Source: CAZMYO01 sp964570525 (lineage in GTDB: Bacteria > Patescibacteriota > Patescibacteriia > Magasanikbacterales > GWA2-37-8). Taken from it: 35,211 bases of DNA. Of this stretch, positions 30,080-35,211 are shown in pieces; position 1 is the stretch's first letter, and each line of letters starts with the position of its first letter. Under the pieces are notes generated by a model, which did no database searches, was not told the DNA's origin, and saw only the letters and a list, made by a program, of their open reading frames with translations. The position numbers and the translations under genes are program-made. The DNA lies in NCBI GenBank assembly GCA_964570525.1, contig CAZMYO010000025.1, forward strand, positions 1 through 35,211, written 5' to 3'.

Positions 30080-30662
30080 TGGCGCACTGGGCAAGCGCGG
30101 GAACGGCCCACAGATTGTTACAGCCGGTGAACATCCGAATCAGCGGATCCTTGTACAGGTAAAAATTAGGCGTGGTAACGATTGTGTGGTTGTCCTGAAT
30201 GCCGGCCCGCCAGCGGCAGGGGCAATTCGGGGTCGGCTCGAGCCCTTTCGCTCGACAGAGCTCGTCCGGAGGGCGATAGGTGGTTCTTGACAATGGGAGT
30301 AATTGCTCTTCTCCATCGCAAGAAAGCTCCCAATCGTCGGGTACTTTGATGGTCAAACAATTGCGGCGAAACGGCAAGTCGAACGTACGGTTAAGACACT
30401 GTCCGGCCACTGCCGCGTCAACGGGAATCACCGGAGTTGCGCCGAAAGCAACCGCCAAACAAGTCTCTACCTCATCGGTCAGCCGATCAATCAACTCGGC
30501 TGAAACAGCTTGGCCGGTCGGATCGACGGCGATGCCGGACGGCGTGGTAAAAGCTGTCTTGATGGAGTAGTTGAACTGGCTTTGGTAGCCATACTCCGGG
30601 CAGTTTTTACAGCTCGTGTTCCCAGCGAGAAATACCAGGCAAAGTCCTAGTAACGCGCGCAT
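30063..30662 (-). CDS. Secreted cysteine-rich protein, unknown function
   Basis: The 199-aa precursor starts with a signal peptide (MRALLGLCLVFLAGNTSC). It may be lipidated at that Cys, though GNTSC is a poor lipobox. The mature protein has about ten cysteines, including CPEYGY, CLAVAF, CLNRTF, NCLTIKV, SCDGEE and CPCRW, typical of disulfide-stabilised extracytoplasmic proteins. I do not recognise the family. ATG 30662 is preceded by GAAGGAAG. The gene begins 30 nt after the stop of 30693-31088, so they form an operon, and ends in its own terminator. Confidence 0.8.
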   Translation of the reverse strand: MRALLGLCLVFLAGNTSCKNCPEYGYQSQFNYSIKTAFTTPSGIAVDPTGQAVSAELIDRLTDEVETCLAVAFGATPVIPVDAAVAGQCLNRTFDLPFRRNCLTIKVPDDWELSCDGEEQLLPLSRTTYRPPDELCRAKGLEPTPNCPCRWRAGIQDNHTIVTTPNFYLYKDPLIRMFTGCNNLWAVPALAQCATPSKP

Positions 30663-30692
30663 GGTCTTCCTTCTCTTTCTAGAACTCACCGT

Positions 30693-31088
30693 CTAATTAC
30701 TACCCTTGCCAGGCGACGATGGTGGTTTTTTGCCATCTTCTACGATTCCAAAAGATTCTTTCAGCTGGATCATGATAAACCTCATGAACGAACCGCTTAC
30801 CCGTACCATCGTCTCGGAGGACTGTGGGGGCAACATCTCGCCTTCCACAATATTTTTAAACAGCTCTTTAGATCCTAGCAATTCCTCCTTGCTAAAAGGA
30901 TTGACTAGCTGATCCCTAAAATCCTCATCAGCACAGATACCGAAAAGTTGCTCGATGGAGAAGAGTACGAGGATTTCCGTGGGCACACCCTCCTCGTTGG
31001 TATAAATAAGAAAGAGCAGTTGGACATCTGGCATCGATTCACTGTTTTCCAATTCCAGAGACATATACCCATGAATCTTCTGCGGCAT
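30693..31088 (-). CDS. Small acidic protein, unknown function
   Basis: 131 aa, acidic, no signal peptide. It has alternating strand and helix character (MPDVQLLFLIYTNEEGVPTE, FSIEQLFGICADEDFRDQL) and a Pro/Gly/Lys-rich tail (GKKPPSSPGKGSN). I recognise no family. The start is fixed by AAGGAGG 5 nt before the ATG at 31088. It is the first gene of a two-gene unit with the secreted Cys-rich protein, so it may be a cytoplasmic partner of a surface function. The gene diverges from the MBL-fold gene. Confidence 0.78.
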   Translation of the reverse strand: MPQKIHGYMSLELENSESMPDVQLLFLIYTNEEGVPTEILVLFSIEQLFGICADEDFRDQLVNPFSKEELLGSKELFKNIVEGEMLPPQSSETMVRVSGSFMRFIMIQLKESFGIVEDGKKPPSSPGKGSN

Positions 31089-31155
31089 TGTGGCCTCCTT
31101 CAATTCCACCGTATCATGTTAGCATGATTTACTCAAGCTCAAGCAGACCACCCCC

Positions 31156-31184
31156 TTGCCCTTTAGCCCAAAATATGATAAAAT
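31156..31184 (+). promoter_or_regulatory. Promoter of the MBL-fold / gyrA gene group
   Basis: TTGCCC (31156-31161), 17-nt spacer and TAAAAT (31179-31184). It would start a transcript near 31191 with a leader of about 190 nt before the MBL-fold gene. Confidence 0.6.
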
Positions 31185-31251
31185 ATTTGCACAATTTGTT
31201 ATTCGCCTCCCCTGACTTTACAGACTCTTTCCAACCCATCCCTACCACCAG

Positions 31252-31306
31252 CCCGCCTCCCGACGGCGAGTCGGGATCCGCGATCCTTCGGGATCGGGAC
31301 AGGCGG
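31252..31306 (+). repeat. Branched palindrome in the MBL gene leader
   Basis: Outer arms CCCGCCT/AGGCGGG enclose two inner hairpins (CCCGAC-GGCGA-GTCGGG and CGATCC-TTCG-GGATCG). Together these form a three-way-junction shape. No coding content. Confidence 0.7.
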
Positions 31307-31326
31307 GGAATGGCGTTTCGCGATTA

Positions 31327-31374
31327 CCAACTTTATAGACTTTCGACTTTAAGGACTTTACAAACTTTCACCTA
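31327..31374 (+). repeat. 7-nt word tract before the MBL-fold gene
   Basis: Words ACTTTATAG, ACTTTCG, ACTTTAAGG, ACTTTAC and AAACTTTCA, centred on ACTTTNN, precede the ATG by a few bases. Similar words (GACTTTACAGACT) occur at 31213-31230. Confidence 0.6.
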
Positions 31375-31378
31375 TCAT

Positions 31379-31996
31379 ATGCACATTACCTGGCTTGGAC
31401 AAACCTGTGTTAAACTGCAAACCAAACACCTTGATGAAGACGTGGTGGTTCTCCTCGATGCCTACAAACCTTCTTCCGGTGATTTCCCTCGCAGTTTTTC
31501 CTCACACCTTGCTCTTTACTCGCGCGGCCGTGAAAACAGCGCGACCATATCGCAAAATCCTTTTGTATTGGATACGCTCGGGGAATGTGAAATTAAAGAA
31601 GTGCTGGTCACTGCCTGGCCAACCGACTCCGGTACGATTGTGTTCAAGCTCAACGCCGAAAACCTCTCTTTGGTTCACTTGGGTAGGATGAATAAGAAAC
31701 CCGATTTGTCGGCGCTCGAAAAAATTGGGATCATCGATGTCTTGTTTGTGCCTGTCGGCGGCGGCCAAAACTATCTTTCGCCGGAAGACGCCAGCACCCT
31801 CGTTAGCGCGCTCGAGCCGCGTATCATCATACCTATTGGTTACCACTGTGATACCGATAAAGATGCCCTGCCGCTCACCGCTTTTATTAAAGAAATGGGT
31901 CTGAAACCAGACATAACCGATAAAAAAATTATCCTTAAAAAGAAAGATCTGCCGCAAGGAGAAACAAAACTAATCGTACTCGAAAAAAATATTTAA
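31379..31996 (+). CDS. MBL-fold (UlaG-like) protein with degenerate metal site
   Basis: The 205-aa product opens with MHITWLGQTCVKL and later has SLVHLGRM, IIDVLFVPVGGGQNYLSPEDA and RIIIPIGYHCD. This is the pattern of the metallo-beta-lactamase superfamily group containing UlaG-like hydrolases. The usual HxHxDH metal motif is absent: the corresponding place reads SSHLALYSRGRENS. It is either an inactive homolog or uses another site. ATG 31379 is preferred because the upstream frame is repeat sequence. A one-TM protein starts 4 nt after its stop and gyrA follows, so these may be one transcript. Confidence 0.82.
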   Translation: MHITWLGQTCVKLQTKHLDEDVVVLLDAYKPSSGDFPRSFSSHLALYSRGRENSATISQNPFVLDTLGECEIKEVLVTAWPTDSGTIVFKLNAENLSLVHLGRMNKKPDLSALEKIGIIDVLFVPVGGGQNYLSPEDASTLVSALEPRIIIPIGYHCDTDKDALPLTAFIKEMGLKPDITDKKIILKKKDLPQGETKLIVLEKNI

Positions 31997-31999
31997 TAT

Positions 32000-32344
32000 A
32001 TGCCCAAAAAAAAACCGGTAACGCGCAACCGCACCGGATATGAACCGGCCGCCCGGCGTTGGCTGTGGGTTGGAGTGATCTCTTTTGCCGCCATTATTCT
32101 TTTGCTCTGGGGGTGGTCAACGAAGCTCGAGCTTGCCTTCCTAAGCCTGGCTAAATCCCCCGAAGGGGAGCTGGTAGCTAAAACAAAGGCTAATTGGGAC
32201 AGCGTCTTTGCCAAAAATAAACAAAAACAAACCGAATACAACTTCACCAAAAATCAATTGAAAAATATTATTTCTCAAATTTTTACGAGCCGCACGCAAT
32301 CTAGCGCGACAACATCAGTAATGTCTACCGGTACCTTACAATAA
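32000..32344 (+). CDS. Small single-pass membrane protein, unknown function
   Basis: 114 aa: a very basic N-terminus (MPKKKPVTRNRTGYEPAARR), one membrane helix (about residues 21-41) and a polar extracytoplasmic or cytoplasmic C-terminal part that ends in a Ser/Thr-rich tail. The topology predicted by positive residues puts the N-terminus inside. I do not recognise the family. It follows the MBL-fold gene with a 3-nt gap and precedes gyrA. Confidence 0.78.
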   Translation: MPKKKPVTRNRTGYEPAARRWLWVGVISFAAIILLLWGWSTKLELAFLSLAKSPEGELVAKTKANWDSVFAKNKQKQTEYNFTKNQLKNIISQIFTSRTQSSATTSVMSTGTLQ

Positions 32345-32410
32345 TAAAACAAGAAAACAAAAAATCAAATTTGTTTTGTTGCTTTCTTGATTTATTGATT
32401 ATTTGTTAAT
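32345..32410 (+). repeat. Inverted 7-nt word tract before gyrA
   Basis: AACAAGAAAACAAAAAATCAA in one arm and TTGATTTATTGATTATTTG-type words in the other make an imperfect inverted repeat. The TTGATTT/ATTGATT words have a 7-nt phase. The tract ends directly at the gyrA ATG. Confidence 0.55.
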
Positions 32411-32411
32411 T

Positions 32412-34877
32412 ATGCCGGAAAAACTTCCTAATTTAAAAGGAGAAGTTGGAAAACTCACGCCAGCGCCGATTGTTGACGAGGTAAAAAAATCCTACTTGGA
32501 ATACGCCATGAGCGTGATTATTTCGCGCGCCCTGCCCGATGTTCGCGACGGACTCAAACCGGTGCATCGCCGCATTCTTTATGCCATGGGCAAGCTTGGT
32601 CTTCGGCATACGGCCAGGTTTCGCAAATCCGCCCACGTGGTCGGTGAAGTGATGGCCAAGTACCATCCCCACGGCGACGCCGCCATCTACGATTCCATGG
32701 TGCGCATGGCGCAAGATTTTTCCATGCGCCATCAACTGGTGGATGGTCAGGGAAACTTCGGTTCCATGGATGGCGACTCGGCCGCCGCGATGCGCTACAC
32801 CGAGACTCGTCTCAAATCTATCGCCGAAGAAATGCTTGTGGATATCGACAAAGAAACTGTCAGCTTCATCCCCACCTACGACGGCTCGCACCGGGAACCG
32901 ACTGTTTTGCCAAGCAAACTTCCCAACCTCTTGCTTAACGGCACCATGGGAATTGCCGTCGGCATGGCGACCAGCATCGCGCCGCACAACTTGAACGAAC
33001 TCTGCGACGGCATCATCGCCCTGATCGAAAAACCAAAAACCGGCCTTGAAGAGCTTTCCGAAATTATCAAAGGCCCGGATTTTCCGACCGGAGGTATTAT
33101 TTATAATAAAAAAGATATCGCCGCGGCTTACGCCACCGGCAAGGGCGGCGTTGTAATCCGCGCCAAAGCGGAGATTGAGGAGGGTAAGTCCGGACAATTC
33201 CAAATTATCGTTACTGAAATTCCTTACCAGGTAAACAAAGCCGAAATGATTGAAAAAATTGCCGACTTGGTACAGGATAAAAAAATAGAAGGCATCAAGG
33301 ATCTTCGCGACGAGTCTAACAAGGACGGCGTCCGCGTGGTAATTGACTTAAAAAAAGATTCCTATCCGAAAAAAATTCTCAACCAATTATTCAATCTCAC
33401 CGCGCTCCAAACCACCTTCCATTTCAATATGCTGGCGCTCGTGGATGGTATTCAGCCGCGCGTGTTGAATATAAAAAATATTTTGGAAGAATTTATTCGT
33501 CATCGCCAAATCGTCATCCGCCGCCGCACCGAGTTCGATTTGAACAAAGCCAAGGAACGCGCCCACATCTTAGATGGCCTAAAAATGGCGCTCGATAAAA
33601 TCGATCTGGTTATCAAAACCATTCGCGCTTCCAATGATAAAGATGAAGCGAAGGTTAATTTGATGAGCAAATTCAAATTCTCCGATCGCCAAACGACTGC
33701 CATTCTTGAGATGCGTTTACAACAGCTCGCCAATCTCGAAGCCAAAAAAATTGAGGACGAACTGAAAGAAAAGAAGGCTTTAATCAAAGAACTGGAATCA
33801 ATTATCGCCTCCGAAACAAAAATTTTTGGCATCATTAAACAAGAAACAAAAGAGCTCAAAGAAAAATATGGCGAAGAACGCCGCACGCAGATTATTGCCC
33901 ACGGCGTCAAAGAATTCACGACCGAAGACTTAATTCCCAATGAACCGACGGTAGTTATGGTTACGACCGACGGCTACATCAAACGCCTGCCCCCCGATAC
34001 CTTCAAACAGCAATCGCGCGGCGGCAAGGGTGTGATTGGGGTTACCACCAAAGAAGAGGAATCGGTAGAACAGCTAATTACCACCAACACGCACGAAAAT
34101 ATTCTATTCTTTACCAACCGCGGCCGGGTGTTTCAACTGATGGCCTACGACATCCCCCAGGGCAGCCGAACCGCCAAGGGACAGGCCCTGGTCAACTTCC
34201 TCCAGCTTGCTCCGAACGAAAAAATTACCGCGCTCCTGCCCATGAGTGACATGGAAAAATATAAGTTCCTGGTTATGGTTACCACTAAAGGCAATATTAA
34301 AAAGTGCGCGCTCCTCGACTTTGCCAACGTCCGCCGGAGCGGCCTCATTGCCTTGAAGCTCAAACTAGACGACAATTTGGAATGGGTGAAGCCGTCAACC
34401 GGTAATGACGAAATTATGATCGCCACCAAACTCGGCCAAGCCATTCATTTCAAAGAAAAAGACGTCCGCTCCATGGGACGCACCGCGGGCGGCGTTCACG
34501 GTATTCGTTTGCATACCAAAGATGAAGTCATCGGCATGGATGTGGTGGACCCAAAAAATAAAAACATCCAGTTTTTAACCGTGGGTGAAAATGGCTTGGG
34601 CAAACTCACTTCCCTTGATAATTACAAAGTGCAGGGTCGCGGCGGCAGCGGAATTAAAACTGCCAAAGTAACCGCGAAAACCGGTTCCATCATTCACGCG
34701 AGCGCCATTGACACCGTCGCCTCCGGCGGCAAAGATATTGTCTTGATGTCGGCCAAGGGCCAGGTGATTCGCATGCCGTTCGGTTCTATTCCCTCCACCG
34801 GCCGCGCCACCCAGGGAGTAAAATTGATGAGATTTAAAGAAGGAGACGATAAGGTGGTGAGTGTAACCTTGGTCTAA
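32412..34877 (+). CDS. gyrA: DNA gyrase subunit A
   Basis: Breaks and rejoins DNA to introduce negative supercoils together with GyrB. The 821-aa product has SRALPDVRDGLKPVHRRILYAM, the quinolone region HPHGDAAIYDSMVRMAQ, catalytic Tyr129 in AAMRYTETRL and a six-bladed C-terminal domain. The GyrA box is QSRGGKG, which marks it as GyrA rather than ParC. Where E. coli has Ser83 this protein has Ala90, a residue linked to lowered quinolone sensitivity. ATG 32412 is chosen (MPEKLPNLKGE); three earlier codons are in the word tract. A terminator follows the stop. gyrB is not in the window. Confidence 0.97.
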   Translation: MPEKLPNLKGEVGKLTPAPIVDEVKKSYLEYAMSVIISRALPDVRDGLKPVHRRILYAMGKLGLRHTARFRKSAHVVGEVMAKYHPHGDAAIYDSMVRMAQDFSMRHQLVDGQGNFGSMDGDSAAAMRYTETRLKSIAEEMLVDIDKETVSFIPTYDGSHREPTVLPSKLPNLLLNGTMGIAVGMATSIAPHNLNELCDGIIALIEKPKTGLEELSEIIKGPDFPTGGIIYNKKDIAAAYATGKGGVVIRAKAEIEEGKSGQFQIIVTEIPYQVNKAEMIEKIADLVQDKKIEGIKDLRDESNKDGVRVVIDLKKDSYPKKILNQLFNLTALQTTFHFNMLALVDGIQPRVLNIKNILEEFIRHRQIVIRRRTEFDLNKAKERAHILDGLKMALDKIDLVIKTIRASNDKDEAKVNLMSKFKFSDRQTTAILEMRLQQLANLEAKKIEDELKEKKALIKELESIIASETKIFGIIKQETKELKEKYGEERRTQIIAHGVKEFTTEDLIPNEPTVVMVTTDGYIKRLPPDTFKQQSRGGKGVIGVTTKEEESVEQLITTNTHENILFFTNRGRVFQLMAYDIPQGSRTAKGQALVNFLQLAPNEKITALLPMSDMEKYKFLVMVTTKGNIKKCALLDFANVRRSGLIALKLKLDDNLEWVKPSTGNDEIMIATKLGQAIHFKEKDVRSMGRTAGGVHGIRLHTKDEVIGMDVVDPKNKNIQFLTVGENGLGKLTSLDNYKVQGRGGSGIKTAKVTAKTGSIIHASAIDTVASGGKDIVLMSAKGQVIRMPFGSIPSTGRATQGVKLMRFKEGDDKVVSVTLV

Positions 34878-34885
34878 ACAAATTT

Positions 34886-34915
34886 AAAAACCTCCGCCGA
34901 AAAGGCGAGGTTTTT
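34886..34915 (+). terminator. Terminator of gyrA
   Basis: AAAAACCTCCGCC-GAAAA-GGCGAGGTTTTT forms a stem with one bulged C and a T5 run. It lies 8 nt after the stop. Confidence 0.88.
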
Positions 34916-34930
34916 GTTACTATAATTTCG

Positions 34931-35002
34931 TGCTCTCATCAGGATTCGAACCTGAATCTCCAGCTTCGGAGGCTAGTGTTTTATCCATTAAACTATGAGG
35001 AC
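34931..35002 (-). tRNA. tRNA-Arg (anticodon CCG)
   Basis: The minus strand folds into a 72-nt cloverleaf. The acceptor GTCCTCA/TGAGAGC has one mismatch and one G-U; the D-arm is GTTT/AAAC and the anticodon stem CTAGC/GCTGG. The loop CTCCGAA puts CCG at 34-36, and the T-arm is TCAGG-TTCGAAT-CCTGA. Anticodon CCG reads the Arg codon CGG. The 3' CCA is not encoded (ACGAA follows). Its 5' end overlaps the last codons of the adjacent GIY-YIG gene. Confidence 0.88.
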
Positions 35003-35211
35003 ATCTCTAATTTGCTGACGCAGCAATCTCCTGCCTTCCGTCGTTTTCAAAAAAATTTCTCTTCTTCTCGCATCTGATTCTTTTAAATAACACTCGTAGT
35101 GGATCAACTTCGGATTTTTTTCTCGAGTGGAATCAACCTTCCCTCTTTGATGATCAATAAGGCGTGACTTCAGATCTGCGGTCGAACCTTTATACAAATC
35201 ATTATTCTTTA
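34988..35211 (-). CDS. GIY-YIG nuclease-domain protein (5' end outside the window)
   Basis: Only the C-terminal 74 or so residues are present; the frame is open to the window edge. LYKGSTADLKSRLIDHQRGKVDST is the YIG-side of the GIY-YIG motif (here YKG) with the conserved Arg helix. HYECYLKESDARRREIFLK carries the catalytic-domain Glu region. Length and layout fit the small UPF0213/YhbQ-like single-domain proteins common in CPR genomes. The last five codons and TAA stop lie within the 5' end of the tRNA-Arg gene (34988-35002). The substrate is unknown. Confidence 0.85.
   Translation of the reverse strand, partial: KNNDLYKGSTADLKSRLIDHQRGKVDSTREKNPKLIHYECYLKESDARRREIFLKTTEGRRLLRQQIRDVLIV

Noticed and set aside
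31088..31378. N-terminal extension of the MBL-fold protein
   Set aside because: It would translate promoter, palindrome and word repeats. The conserved fold begins at MHITWLGQ.

Overview
The window looks like chromosome from a Candidate Phyla Radiation (Patescibacteria, Parcubacteria-like) bacterium. The grounds are a eukaryote/archaea-type isoleucyl-tRNA synthetase, compact housekeeping genes, many small secreted or lipoprotein genes of unknown function, weak or absent ribosome sites on many core genes, and intergenic spacers built from short degenerate words. TGA is used as a normal stop (trmH, ruvC), so the code is standard rather than the Gracilibacteria/Absconditabacteria UGA-Gly code. 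No phage, plasmid, transposase or CRISPR was seen.

Layout. 0-1.7 kb: two unusually GC-rich orphan genes on the minus strand, each followed by a phased 3' repeat tract and a terminator. 1.8-6 kb: a NIF3-like protein and ileS (minus). 6-8 kb: a truncated NYN-domain gene and two adjacent secreted trypsin-like proteases (minus). 8.1-11.9 kb: plus-strand metabolic run rpiB, rpe, a small unknown, an AhpF-like thioredoxin reductase, a membrane protein and a PfkB kinase. 11.9-16.3 kb: minus-strand helical unknown, TrmH-type methyltransferase, ruvC, a third GC-rich orphan, Fe/Mn superoxide dismutase and an aquaporin-like channel, separated by palindromic MITE-like elements. 16.4-23.8 kb: rpoB-rpoC (minus) behind a strong promoter and a roughly 255-nt leader. 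23.8-25.3 kb: regulatory region with DnaA-box-like sites, 22-bp tandem repeats, an orphan gene and a structured RNA that looks like 6S RNA. 25.4-29.6 kb: ftsK, a RodZ-like gene and recA (plus). 29.6-31.1 kb: three minus-strand genes, two secreted and one probably cytoplasmic, all unknown. 31.4-35.2 kb: MBL-fold protein, a one-TM protein, gyrA (plus), then tRNA-Arg(CCG) overlapped by a GIY-YIG nuclease gene running off the edge.

Most striking is the recurrent use of 7-nt words, about 3-5 copies each and a different word at each site. They occur inside ileS in frame and in the spacers before rpoC, rodZ, recA, gyrA, the MBL gene and others. A second theme is palindromic repeats abutting gene ends and supplying C-terminal codons and stop codons (trmH, ruvC, sod, a small unknown). 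A third is the GC-rich paralog family with related 3' UTRs, two of which also share a leader hairpin with compensatory changes.
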